Of a stretch of DNA of 64,000 nucleotides, positions 51,865-59,536 are shown in pieces. The notes under the pieces were generated by a model, which saw nothing but the letters and a program-made list of their open reading frames with translations, ran no database searches and had not been told where the DNA came from. Source of the stretch: Sphingomonas natans (GTDB lineage: Bacteria > Pseudomonadota > Alphaproteobacteria > Sphingomonadales > Sphingomonadaceae). The stretch spans positions 124,001-188,000 of the forward strand of contig NZ_JAUOTP010000005.1 in assembly GCF_030546695.1 (NCBI RefSeq). The letters are read 5' to 3'. Within the stretch, counting starts at the first letter, position 1; each line of letters opens with the position of its first letter. The position numbers and the translations under genes are program-made.

Positions 51865-51909
51865 TGGTGGACGCACTTGGGCTCGAACCAAGGACCCGCT
51901 GATTAAGAG
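51865..51909 (-). repeat. Attachment-site repeat 2: 3' part of tRNA-Lys(CUU)
   Basis: The same 45-bp tRNA 32-76 stretch as at 50419, with CCCAAG in the T stem so that pairing is perfect. It separates the 1.4-kb decayed module from the integrase-bearing module, and the integrase starts about 320 bp to its right. Confidence 0.8.
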
Positions 51910-51945
51910 CCGCTCATCGCCTCAACGATTTCAACACGTTAGCCG

Positions 51946-51960
51946 AGACCCGCTGACTCA
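51946..51960 (+). repeat. 15-bp inverted repeat, left arm (AGACCCGCTGACTCA)
   Basis: Its exact reverse complement lies at 52055-52069. The pair sits between attachment repeat 2 and the integrase gene, where arm-type or excisionase sites are expected. Confidence 0.65.
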
Positions 51961-52054
51961 TGGGCACATCGCCCTCACCAATTTTTACTCGTTTATCAAT
52001 ATGATATGCATTGAGGTCCGGTCTAAACCATCCGTGTATCTGGCGTGTACCTGA

Positions 52055-52069
52055 TGAGTCAGCGGGTCT
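52055..52069 (-). repeat. 15-bp inverted repeat, right arm
   Basis: TGAGTCAGCGGGTCT, the perfect reverse complement of 51946-51960, 158 bp before the integrase start. Confidence 0.65.
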
Positions 52070-52226
52070 TGCGAGCCATTCAAAAACTTGAATTGACGCT
52101 AAGCAGTCAGTGCGCGTAGATCGCAACTGCACATGCTTCGATTTGTCCTCAAGCAAGTCTATTTTTCCCGAACCAGCTCCTGCTTTTTTGAAAGGTTAGT
52201 CTTACTAACACTTCAGGCGCGCTTAA

Positions 52227-53504
52227 TTGCGTAAAGGGGAGCACCTTTACGACGCTCTCGCCCGAGCTATTCGGCCGAAGCGTAGGAAGCGCGAGGTCGC
52301 CGACCTCGCATCTCGCCATCTCGTACTGGTTATTTATCCGTCTGGGCACCGATCCTGGATTTGGCGCGGGCAGCTCGATGGGAAATCAGTCCGGAAAACA
52401 TTAGGCGAATTTCCGACCTACTCCGTCGCCGAGGCACGCGAGATGGCGAGGGAGATCAGCGCCAACAGAGAACGTGGCGTCAACCTAATAGCAATCCGGC
52501 GGCAAGCAAGTGAAAGGCAGAAGGCTCACGAGCGCATGTCTTGTGATTGGGCATTCGGTCAGTACATGAAGTACGAAGGCCGAAAACGGAAAACCGCCGA
52601 CGAAAAATGGCGAATCTATCGTCGCGAGATATCTCCAGTGATTGGGACTAAGTCGGTTCACGATATCAGATACGAGGATTTGATGCCTATCCTCCGTGAG
52701 AAGGCGCGGACGGCCCCGATACAGTCCAACCGGATTAGAGACCTCATTAGACGGTGGTTGAACTGGAGCGTTCGCGAGGGACGCGATCTAACAAAACTGG
52801 AGTACAATCCTGCTCGCGACCTGCCGAAGCTGGGAAGGGTAGTGGCTCGCAGCCGCGCGCTGAGCGACTACGAACTCACGCTTTTGCTCCGTGTACTGGA
52901 CGCATCGTCGTCCATTTACGTGGAACCATATCGGTTTATCCTGCAGACTGGGTGCAGGCGAGGTGAAGCGTTCGGCCTTCGCTGGGACGAACTTTTCGAG
53001 TTGGACAGCCACGGGCATTGGCGATTGCCTGCTGAGCGATCCAAGAACGCGCAGGAGCTGCTGCTCCCGCTGCCACAATCACTAGTCGATATGCTCAAAG
53101 ATCGTCGAGCCCTCCGGGGCAACAACCCACTTGTTTGGCCGACTGCAGGCCCCAGCGGAGGCGAGCTGACGGGATACTCGAAGGCACTAAGCGGTTTCGA
53201 GCGGGCGATGAGAGAGCTGGCTTCCAGAGACGGAAAGACGATCCCACATTGGACCGCGCATGATCTTCGGAGAACGTTCATCACGCGAATGCACGGACTT
53301 AAGGACGCGTATCATCGGACATTATCCCGAGATGCGATCTTTAGCATTACCAACCACAAGCAGGATGGCATCAGAGCCACTTATAATCGATACAATTACT
53401 ACGCCGAGAAACGTGACTATCTACAGATTTGGTCATCGTTCCTAGAAAAGCTGAGTCTCGTTGACCACCGGCAGCTTGAGTTTTTTCAGTTGTTAGCTGC
53501 GTGA
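52227..53504 (+). CDS. Tyrosine integrase of the tRNA-Lys island
   Basis: 425 residues from TTG at 52227; no ATG start with a good ribosome site is present. An N-terminal arm-binding region (HLVLVIYPSGHRSWIWRGQLDGKSVRKTLGEFPTYSVAEAREMA) is of the P4-type DUF4102 kind, followed by a SAM-like core-binding domain. Catalytic residues are visible: Arg244 in TGCRRGE, Lys in RSKN, His345-x-x-Arg348 in HDLRRTF, His377 in TNHK, and the nucleophile Tyr386 in RATYNRY. It should recombine in the anticodon loop of tRNA-Lys(CUU), since the flanking repeats start there. GC is well below that of the chromosomal genes. Confidence 0.93.
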   Translation: MRKGEHLYDALARAIRPKRRKREVADLASRHLVLVIYPSGHRSWIWRGQLDGKSVRKTLGEFPTYSVAEAREMAREISANRERGVNLIAIRRQASERQKAHERMSCDWAFGQYMKYEGRKRKTADEKWRIYRREISPVIGTKSVHDIRYEDLMPILREKARTAPIQSNRIRDLIRRWLNWSVREGRDLTKLEYNPARDLPKLGRVVARSRALSDYELTLLLRVLDASSSIYVEPYRFILQTGCRRGEAFGLRWDELFELDSHGHWRLPAERSKNAQELLLPLPQSLVDMLKDRRALRGNNPLVWPTAGPSGGELTGYSKALSGFERAMRELASRDGKTIPHWTAHDLRRTFITRMHGLKDAYHRTLSRDAIFSITNHKQDGIRATYNRYNYYAEKRDYLQIWSSFLEKLSLVDHRQLEFFQLLAA

Positions 53505-53536
53505 TGCATTATGGACAGAAGCGTAAACCGTGAGCG

Positions 53537-53938
53537 TCAAAGCGTGGAGGGACCGAGCGTTTTCTCGCATACCGGACATTGCCATTTTCCAAACGCCGTC
53601 CAATGTCCGGTGAGTTCGTTCAATAGAATTTTCTTGCCACCTTGATCGTAGCAGCCCGTGCAGTAGTGACGAGCAATTCCACCAAATACATACGCTCCTT
53701 CGTGAACCTCGGGTTCTGCTGAGACACGGCGCGCCGCGTCACGCTCCAGTGCAGCCGCCCGCTCCTTCGTTTCAGCCAACTCAACTTTTAGATTTGCGGC
53801 GTTTAGTTTGGCATCACCAAGCTCGCTTGTGAGGTCCGCAAGTAACATTTTGAAGTCTGCTTCGCCGACCTTACGATCTAGCTCCCGTAGCTTTTTTACT
53901 ATGTCGATCGACGTAGAGATGCTGGAAATGATGTCCAT
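53537..53938 (-). CDS. Small protein with coiled coil and zinc ribbon
   Basis: About 133 residues from the ATG at 53938, which has AGGAG four bases before. The first 80 residues form a heptad-rich coiled coil (IVKKLRELDRKVGEADFKMLLADLTSELGDAKLNAANLKVELAETKERAAALERDAA). The C-terminal part holds two Cys pairs, HYCTGCYDQGG and QCPVCEKTLGP, a zinc ribbon with GHWTAFGKW between. Such proteins occur in prophages and islands but no function is established. It lies tail to tail with the integrase gene, 32 bp away. Confidence 0.7.
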   Translation of the reverse strand: MDIISSISTSIDIVKKLRELDRKVGEADFKMLLADLTSELGDAKLNAANLKVELAETKERAAALERDAARRVSAEPEVHEGAYVFGGIARHYCTGCYDQGGKKILLNELTGHWTAFGKWQCPVCEKTLGPSTL

Positions 53939-54048
53939 GACACTCCTATCTCGGATCAGCAGCATTCTCGTACATCTAGGTTGCCCACCCGCTAACGCGG
54001 ATTGTGGGCGATCGTAAGATCGCCCACGCCGACACGAAAAAGCTTAAA

Positions 54049-54228
54049 TTAAGCTGGTTGTAGAATTGGGGTCATGCAGGCCTTCGCGGTTTTCACCGCT
54101 CGTTCTGCATCGACCAGGTCGAAAAACGACTGAGCCGATATGGCGATCATGTTGCCTCGCTCATCAGAGCAAAACCATCGCCACATGTACTCATCGTTCA
54201 TGTGTAGCCAGAAGCTGAAACCGGCCAT
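54049..54228 (-). CDS. Small DUF1508/YegP-like protein
   Basis: 59 residues from the ATG at 54228 with AAGGAGG five bases upstream, a strong ribosome site. The sequence FSFWLHMNDEYMWRWFCSDERGNMIAISAQSFFDLVDAERAVKTAKACM follows the DUF1508 pattern of an aromatic strand, a G-N-x-I-A-x-S turn and a short helix. The family has no well-established biochemical function. It is transcribed toward the coiled-coil gene on the same strand and is part of the integrase-bearing module. Confidence 0.55.
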   Translation of the reverse strand: MAGFSFWLHMNDEYMWRWFCSDERGNMIAISAQSFFDLVDAERAVKTAKACMTPILQPA

Positions 54229-54243
54229 AGGGGCCTCCTTCAA

Positions 54244-54612
54244 ACTTTTGGTTGCGCCAATCTCCGGACCTGATGGTCATTTGTCCTGAACGCCGCGAGA
54301 GTGAAGCCATCCGACTGTCCATTTTTGGCTCAGCATCGGCTAGGTCTATGAGCGGGTCCCCGTTTTCGCATAAGCTCGGAGGGCTAGCTGGAGATGCGGC
54401 TATGGTCCCATACGATGTTCCCCTTCTGTCAACGTTCCGTTCGTGTCGGCGGAGGGAGTAGAACAGCACTCAACCGGCTGCGCAAGGGTCGTTACGAGGC
54501 GAGGCCGAGATTCTCGTTCACCAAGCTGTGGACAAGTCCGGTGTCGGTAGATTTATTCAGCAGCGGACCGTCGTATCGGGTAGAAAACGCACTTATCCGC
54601 ACAATCAAGAGA
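54244..54612. other. Stretch without a supported gene inside the integrase module
   Basis: Overlapping frames of 69-114 codons on both strands have no ribosome site or family resemblance. Nothing else was recognised. Confidence 0.45.
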
Positions 54613-54810
54613 TCAGTCGTAACGGCAAGCGACAGGCTGGCCGTCCGGAGTATCGACGCAAAGCCGGAAGCTGCTGTGGCTTGCGACGTAGCTCTTCCCG
54701 CGCCACTTGAACTTGGCGGCACTCTGGCGTGGCCCTAGTTTGTCCCAAGCCACCTGAGCCGCTGCGCAAAGCTCGGTCACTTCGCTCGGCGATAGATTCT
54801 CCGCTGCCAA
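54613..54810 (-). CDS. Small hypothetical protein of the island
   Basis: 65 residues from a TTG start at 54810 with AAGAGGG five bases before it. It begins MAAENLSPSEVTELCAAAQVAWDKLGPRQSAAKFKWRGKSYVAS, a helix followed by beta strands with a KFKWRGKSY patch, and ends LCVDTPDGQPVACRYD. The composition looks like a real soluble protein rather than an antisense shadow. No family is recognised. Confidence 0.42.
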   Translation of the reverse strand: MAAENLSPSEVTELCAAAQVAWDKLGPRQSAAKFKWRGKSYVASHSSFRLCVDTPDGQPVACRYD

Positions 54811-54868
54811 CGTTTCCCTCTTTGATCGCCTATGGTGATTTTGCCATGCCTACTTTAAACCGCCAAGC

Positions 54869-55066
54869 ATGGCAGGAATTCGGCGCTACGAGACTACGAC
54901 GGACGGTGTGCACTGCGCCACATGTGGCTTCGCCACGGTGATGAGGATCGAATTTGGTGGGGTGACCTACGACCCATCGGATCGAGAAAGACACTGCGCA
55001 ACGACGGATGTGGACAATTGCCCAAGCTGGCGAGTTGCGCTTAGAGATCGGGTTCCTCTGGACTGA
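54869..55066 (+). CDS. Possible small protein with CxxC motif
   Basis: 65 residues with CATCG and two later cysteines, which could bind zinc (GVHCATCGFATVMRIEFGGVTYDP). It lacks a good ribosome site and its end overlaps the antisense gene at 55041 by 26 bp, so the call is weak. Confidence 0.28.
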   Translation: MAGIRRYETTTDGVHCATCGFATVMRIEFGGVTYDPSDRERHCATTDVDNCPSWRVALRDRVPLD

Positions 55067-55271
55067 ACACCCGCCATTCGCGGTAGTTCGCATAGGAGAA
55101 CAAATCTCCTTCGAGGTTCGGGTCGATAAAGTAGCCGTATCGGCCGGGCGCGGTTCCCCACCCCTCGTAAGGAATACCGTGAACAGTAAGCTCGCTACCG
55201 GATGGTAGCGTAATCGTCGTTTCGTGTGGGATGAACCAATCCTCACGCGACCGAGGGGTGCCCTCGCGCAT
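55041..55271 (-). CDS. Small hypothetical protein of the island
   Basis: 76 residues with GGAAGAG shortly before the ATG. The sequence TTITLPSGSELTVHGIPYEGWGTAPGRYGYFIDPNLEGDLFSYANYREWRVFSPEEPDL looks like a compact acidic beta protein. No signal peptide, membrane segment or known family was seen. It could be an anti-restriction or immunity-type accessory protein given its setting, but that is a guess. Confidence 0.48.
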   Translation of the reverse strand: MREGTPRSREDWFIPHETTITLPSGSELTVHGIPYEGWGTAPGRYGYFIDPNLEGDLFSYANYREWRVFSPEEPDL

Positions 55272-55448
55272 GTCTCTTCCGATGATTTTGGGGATCGATC
55301 AGCGGACCGCGATCGAGTGTCGCGACCATACATTTTTGGTTTCGAAAAGTCAATAGTTCCGGCGTTTTTACGCCTTGCGCTGAGGCGGTCCGCCCGCCTA
55401 CTCTCTCATCACCTCGCGATGGCTTAGTCACCGGAGCGAGGTGTGCAT

Positions 55449-55580
55449 TCACGCACGGAACACGGGTCCGCTCTGTCGGGCGGCCCGCAGAATACAATAG
55501 CCCGAAAGGGCAAATATGCGGGGCGTGCTACCCCGTGTTCGCGCGTGACTAACCGTCCCGGCACCAGCCGGGCGAACGCG
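55449..55580 (+). ncRNA. Candidate structured RNA with nested stems and a GNRA hairpin
   Basis: An outer stem pairs 55449-55466 with 55532-55548 (nine unbroken pairs plus a bulged extension). Inside it, CCCGCA at 55484-55489 pairs with TGCGGG at 55517-55522, enclosing GCCC-GAAA-GGGC at 55500-55511, a GNRA tetraloop. A further CCCGGC-ACCA-GCCGGG hairpin follows at about 55557-55572. Structure may be read on either strand. It lies before the small gene at 55590 and could be a leader or an independent RNA. Confidence 0.35.
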
Positions 55581-55589
55581 GGGGCGTGT

Positions 55590-55919
55590 ATGCTGATGTT
55601 CGCCGTTCTTTTGCAAGCCGCTACGCCACAGAGCGCCGCGACGTATCTTACCTGCACCCTTCGGGGGGATACCCCAATGAACGTTCAATTCAACGAGGCG
55701 AACAACACGGCCACTTATTCATTCACGCTAGGCGGCATCGATCGAACCTATACGGTACCGGCCGCATTCAGCGTGGACCGCGTCACGTTCAATAGCTTTA
55801 CCGTGAGTCGTATCGATCTGACGTTCGAACGCGACAATGCAAAATTATACGATCTCGGGGGGATGGCACGAGTGGACCACGGGCAGTGCGTTAAAGCGGC
55901 AGCGAAAAGAGCGTTCTGA
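55590..55919 (+). CDS. Small exported hypothetical protein
   Basis: About 109 residues from the ATG at 55590; ATG at 55596 is close behind. The short leader MLMFAVLLQAATPQSAAT looks like a signal peptide. The mature part is beta-rich (LTCTLRGDTPMNVQFNEANNTATYSFTLGGIDRTYTVPAAFSVDRVTFNSFTVSRIDLTFERD) with two cysteines. No named family is known to me. The upstream frame back to 55443 runs through the structured region and is not coding-like. It is the last gene before attachment repeat 3. Confidence 0.55.
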   Translation: MLMFAVLLQAATPQSAATYLTCTLRGDTPMNVQFNEANNTATYSFTLGGIDRTYTVPAAFSVDRVTFNSFTVSRIDLTFERDNAKLYDLGGMARVDHGQCVKAAAKRAF

Positions 55920-56214
55920 GCGTCCGTCCTTCATCAGCTATGCGGCCGACAAACAGCCCATTTCCGAACGTGGTCGGCGTCCGACCACCGCCGCCGCAGG
56001 GTCCGAGCGACCCGCAAGGGGCCGCTATGCTGAAATCAGCCTCGCTCGCGTGATCAACGTCAAGCTGACGATCAAAAAGTTATGCTCTCCTACAGCAAGA
56101 ATCTGAGTTTCGTCATTTTCCTACCGGCTTCCTACCAGCGCAAACTGCTGCCAAATCGCGAGCCGACGACAACGCCCGAAGGCCTTGTAAGTATCTGTTT
56201 TTGTTGATTTATTT

Positions 56215-56259
56215 TGGTGGACGCACTTGGGCTCGAACCAAGGACCCGCTGATTAAGAG
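56215..56259 (-). repeat. Attachment-site repeat 3: 3' part of tRNA-Lys(CUU)
   Basis: Identical to repeat 2 over the 45 bp of tRNA positions 32-76. The bases to its right do not form the 5' half of a tRNA, so the intact gene should lie beyond the window on the right. It closes the 4.3-kb integrase module. Confidence 0.8.
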
Positions 56260-56609
56260 TCTCAGACTAAACATTGTAATCACAAACACTTAGATGCGTC
56301 TGTGCACAACATTTCAGAACATTGCTACACATTAGTCGCCAAGGGCGCTCGTTACCCATAGGCCCGAATTTGGTCACACCCCTTAGAGGCGGGGATCGCT
56401 AGACTGTGCCAACGCGTAGAGCCCAGCCGCCGGGGTTTTGCCTCAACCATCGGTTGGAATGCGAGACCTCTACGTCGGATCAAACGCGTCGGATCACCCT
56501 GCCCTTCCAGCTGTCTCGATACACGATCGCCGCCGGCCGCCCCCGTTTGACGAATAGGCGCGTAGCTTACCGCACGACGCAACCGCCAGGCCGAAGCACC
56601 CGACCGGTC
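56260..56609. other. Stretch right of attachment repeat 3
   Basis: No gene, hairpin or repeat was recognised; short frames here have no family or ribosome site. It begins the third stacked module. Confidence 0.45.
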
Positions 56610-57338
56610 TTACCAAGGCTGGGGACCGTGGCTCCCAAAGAACCCGCCGGTAGGACCCTCCTCGCCAACCAGAGCCATTCTGATCGCCGTCACGGCACCT
56701 TCTTTCGGTGTCAAAAAGCCCGAATTGCCGTTGAGGTCCGTTCTCACGTGGCCAGGCTCGACGGCGTTGACCTTGATCCCGAAGGGCGCGAATTCCTTGG
56801 CAAACGACACCGTCACCGCATTTAGCGCGACTTTCGACGACGTGTAGGCGAGCAGGTTCACGGTGGAAAACAACGAGGTCGGATCGGTGATGAGCGTCAG
56901 CGAACCAACGCCGCTGCCCATCATCACGATGCGCGCGCCGCCCGCGGCCTTCAGCAACGGGACGAATGCCTGGGTCACCCGGATCGGACCAAAAAGGTTG
57001 ACCTCATAGGTGGCTTTTACCTTGCCCATGCTCAGCTCGCTCGGCGGGATCTGAAGGTCGAGCACGATCCCGGCATTGTTCACCAGGACGTGCAGCGCCT
57101 TCACCTCGCGGCCGAGCGTCTCGGCCGCGCGCCGGACGCTCTCGTCGTCGGAAACGTCAAGCTCGACGAACCGAACATCAAGACCTTCATCCCGCAGCGC
57201 GCGAACGGCCTCCTCGCCGCGGGATCGATCGCGCGCACCCATCCAGACCGAGAGACCTGCCTGGGCGAGGCCCTTGGCGATGGCGAGCCCGATGCCCTTG
57301 TTTGCGCCGGTCACCAGCGCCTGTCGATTGTCTGTCAT
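56610..57338 (-). CDS. SDR-family oxidoreductase
   Basis: About 242 residues from the ATG at 57338 with GAGG five bases upstream; an in-frame start at 57377 lies inside the preceding gene. Cofactor motif ALVTGANKGIGLAIA, NNAGI, a catalytic Ser region (MMGSGVGSLT) and the YTSSKVALNAVTV motif with Tyr and Lys are present. The pattern matches carbonyl-reductase-like SDRs that use NADPH. It is 7 bp behind the NTF2-like gene and part of the TetR-linked cluster. Confidence 0.88.
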   Translation of the reverse strand: MTDNRQALVTGANKGIGLAIAKGLAQAGLSVWMGARDRSRGEEAVRALRDEGLDVRFVELDVSDDESVRRAAETLGREVKALHVLVNNAGIVLDLQIPPSELSMGKVKATYEVNLFGPIRVTQAFVPLLKAAGGARIVMMGSGVGSLTLITDPTSLFSTVNLLAYTSSKVALNAVTVSFAKEFAPFGIKVNAVEPGHVRTDLNGNSGFLTPKEGAVTAIRMALVGEEGPTGGFFGSHGPQPW

Positions 57339-57345
57339 GACGGCC

Positions 57346-57828
57346 TCACGCTGCGACAGCATCGGCCGGAGCGGCAACGTGCCTGCTCACGTCCCCGAAC
57401 AGGCGACCTTCGACCTCGCGCGACGAGAAGCGCCATGCTCCGTCATGCTGCTCGAAGCTGTCGATGTAGCGGCCGGTCACGATCGGCTGCAGCGGTAGAC
57501 CCGGCAGCTCTTGGTGGACGGTGAAGTAGCAGATCGAACTGGCAGCCGTCGCGGAGTGGACGTCTATCAAGACGTTCGAGACGGAGTGCCAGGTCCGCGG
57601 GGTGTCGTCGACGTGATATTGGAGGTTCGTCTTCAGGAAGTGGGCAATACCATCGCGTCCCTCGACGATCGTGTCGGCGACCTTGAACCGGGCGTTCGCC
57701 AGGATATCGGCATTCGCATCCACCTTCCCGTAGTCCAAATTTTGAGCATAGGTGGCGAGCAACCGACGGACCTCGCCTTCGATGATGAGCCGATCGATGG
57801 CGCTCGGAGCGATTGAATCGGTAGACAT
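57346..57828 (-). CDS. SnoaL/NTF2-like protein
   Basis: About 160 residues from the ATG at 57828 with AGGAA upstream; the frame continues upstream without support. The NTF2-like fold is indicated by IDRLIIEGEVRRLLATYAQNLDYGKVDANADIL, the DTIVEGRDGIAHFLKTNL helix, and paired strands TWHSVSNVLIDVHSATAASSICYFTVHQ and VTGRYIDSFEQHDGAWRFSSREVEGRLFG. Members act as small isomerases or dehydratases or bind hydrophobic ligands. Set between two SDR genes, it likely serves the same unknown pathway. Confidence 0.8.
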   Translation of the reverse strand: MSTDSIAPSAIDRLIIEGEVRRLLATYAQNLDYGKVDANADILANARFKVADTIVEGRDGIAHFLKTNLQYHVDDTPRTWHSVSNVLIDVHSATAASSICYFTVHQELPGLPLQPIVTGRYIDSFEQHDGAWRFSSREVEGRLFGDVSRHVAAPADAVAA

Positions 57829-57993
57829 GGCATTCCTTCCTTCTCGGGAGTCTGAGTGTGAAATTCGCTGTCGGTGACGCCATCGGTGCCGCCGGCCCCG
57901 GGGGAAGACCGACGGCACGCCTGGCTATGATCGCGGGGGACGAGCGCGATCACGGCAGCTCTGAAGATTGCGAAGCGGATGATGGGCGGTCGC

Positions 57994-58734
57994 TCAGACC
58001 TGCGACGCGCCCCCGTCGACGAACAGTTCGGTGCCGTTGACGTAGCTGGCGGCGTCGCTGCCGAGGAACGCCACCGCGCGGGCGATCTCCTTGGGCTGGC
58101 CGATGCGGCCAATGGTGCTGCGGCCGTTGAGATAGGCCAGCGCCTGCTCGGCCTGCTCGCCGAAGAAGGAGCGCAGAGATTCGGTATCGGTCGGCCCTGG
58201 GCTCACCAGATTGATGCGGACGCCGGATCCCTTGATGTCGAGCACCCAGCCACGCACCATCGCCCGCAGCGCGGCCTTGGTGCCGCCATACACGCTCATG
58301 CCCGGCTCCGGCCGGAAAGACGCCGTAGAGCCGATCACGACAACCGCGCCGCCCTCCCCCATCAGCTTGAGCCCCTTCTGCACCGTGAAGGTCACGCCTT
58401 TCACATTGACGTCGAAAGCCCGGCCGAAATGCCCCTCGGTGATGTCGGCGAGCGGCACGATCTCGCCGGCACCCGCATTGGCAACCAGCAGATCGAGGCG
58501 CCCATGCGCGGTCTTCACATGCTCGTAGAGGCGATCCAGGTCGGCGAGCCTCTCCGTCTCGGCCCGGACACCCTCGGCGGCTTCGCCCAAAGTGGCGACG
58601 GCGGCGTCGAGCTTCTGTTGGTTGCGACCGGTGATGACCACCTTGGCGCCCTGCGAGATGAGTTCCTGGGCGATCGCAAGACCGATCCCCGACGTGCCGC
58701 CGGTAACGACGGCGATCTTCCCTGCGAACGACAT
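57994..58734 (-). CDS. SDR-family oxidoreductase
   Basis: About 246 residues from the ATG at 58734 (MSFAGKIAVVTGGTSGIGLAIAQEL). It has NAGAG, the catalytic Ser in VIGSTASFRPEPGMSVYGGTKAALRAMVRGW, and an SDR-typical end (VAFLGSDAASYVNGTELFVDGG). The start is opposite the TetR gene with a palindromic operator between, so it should be the main regulated gene. The substrate is unknown. Confidence 0.9.
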   Translation of the reverse strand: MSFAGKIAVVTGGTSGIGLAIAQELISQGAKVVITGRNQQKLDAAVATLGEAAEGVRAETERLADLDRLYEHVKTAHGRLDLLVANAGAGEIVPLADITEGHFGRAFDVNVKGVTFTVQKGLKLMGEGGAVVVIGSTASFRPEPGMSVYGGTKAALRAMVRGWVLDIKGSGVRINLVSPGPTDTESLRSFFGEQAEQALAYLNGRSTIGRIGQPKEIARAVAFLGSDAASYVNGTELFVDGGASQV

Positions 58735-58761
58735 AGCGAGCTTCCTCAAACGGCTGATTCG

Positions 58762-58779
58762 TTATAGTGATCGCTATAA
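58762..58779. promoter_or_regulatory. TetR-type operator 1
   Basis: TTATAGTGATCGCTATAA is an 18-bp near-perfect palindrome 27 bp before the SDR start. The adjacent TetR-family regulator is the obvious binder. Confidence 0.6.
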
Positions 58780-58807
58780 TCACATCGGACAGTGGCGCAA
58801 GAAATAT

Positions 58808-58825
58808 ATATATCGATCGCTACAT
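58808..58825. promoter_or_regulatory. TetR-type operator 2 (degenerate)
   Basis: This shares GATCGCTA and 13 of 18 positions with operator 1 and lies 46 bp from it. Confidence 0.4.
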
Positions 58826-58849
58826 GCGTCGGTCTTTCCTTGAGGACCG

Positions 58850-58867
58850 TTGTAGGAATCGCTATAT
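58850..58867. promoter_or_regulatory. TetR-type operator 3 at the regulator start codon
   Basis: TTGTAGGAATCGCTATAT resembles operator 1 and overlaps the proposed ATG at 58866, consistent with autorepression. Confidence 0.45.
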
Positions 58868-59474
58868 GCTGACGTGTGAAGAATCCCGCATTTTGACGAC
58901 GTCCGTGCGCCAGCGCAGGCCTGCCTTCGACCGCGAGAACGGCGTCGAGATCGCGCGTAGGCTCTTTCATGCAAGCGGTTACGACGCGGTCGGGATCGCG
59001 GATCTCACGCAGGCGCTCGGGATCGTGCCGCCCAGCCTCTACGCGGCCTACGGAAGCAAGCTCGGTCTGTTCGAGCGGGTGCTCCAATCCTATTGCGCGA
59101 ACAACACGCTACCGCTGGAGAAGCATCTCCGGCCGGGTCGACCACCTGCGGAAGCGCTGACCGAACTCATGGTGGCAGCCGCACGGCACTACACACGCGA
59201 TCCCGAACAGCTCGGCTGCATGGTCACCGAGGCCATGCAGGCGGACGATCAACAGGCGCGCGCGCTCGCTGCTAGTCTCGCAAAGACCGGTAGCGACGTG
59301 ATCCGCTCCTATGTAGCCCAGTATGCCGCTAGGAAGGACGTGGAGCGGATAGCCGACTATGTCCTCCTCAACCTCCGCGGGCTCTCTTCCTATGCGCGTC
59401 TCGGATACACGCAGAAAAAGCTGGTCGATTGCTCTCGGACGGCGGGCCGAGCTTTGGATGCGGAATTTGCCTAG
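58866..59474 (+). CDS. TetR-family transcriptional regulator
   Basis: About 202 residues from the ATG at 58866; the frame extends upstream through the operator region without support. The helix-turn-helix is typical (GVEIARRLFHASGYDAVGIADLTQALGIVPPSLYAAYGSKLGLFERVLQSYC), followed by an all-helical ligand domain (ELMVAAARHYTRDPEQLGCMVTEAM, AYVAQYAARKDVERIADYVLLNLRGLSSYARLG-like). It is divergent from the SDR cluster with three operator-like repeats between, so it probably represses that cluster and itself. Confidence 0.88.
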   Translation: MLTCEESRILTTSVRQRRPAFDRENGVEIARRLFHASGYDAVGIADLTQALGIVPPSLYAAYGSKLGLFERVLQSYCANNTLPLEKHLRPGRPPAEALTELMVAAARHYTRDPEQLGCMVTEAMQADDQQARALAASLAKTGSDVIRSYVAQYAARKDVERIADYVLLNLRGLSSYARLGYTQKKLVDCSRTAGRALDAEFA

Positions 59475-59536
59475 GCGGGCGGCGCGGGATCCCGCCGACG
59501 GTCGCCGGTGATAGCAGCGATGATGGAGGACCACTG

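Larger units (their letters stand above)
51566..52226. other. Non-coding stretch before the integrase gene
   Basis: It holds a 20-bp tandem repeat, three further ACCCGCTGA-type repeats, the second copy of the 42-bp direct repeat and attachment repeat 2, each listed separately. No gene was recognised. Confidence 0.6.

Noticed and set aside
51644-52069. A CRISPR array
   Set aside because: The repeats are short, in mixed orientation and irregularly spaced, with no cas genes; integrase sites explain them better.
57929-57951. Intrinsic terminator between the SDR and NTF2-like genes
   Set aside because: A 7-bp GATCGCG/CGCGATC stem exists, but there is no T-run on either side.
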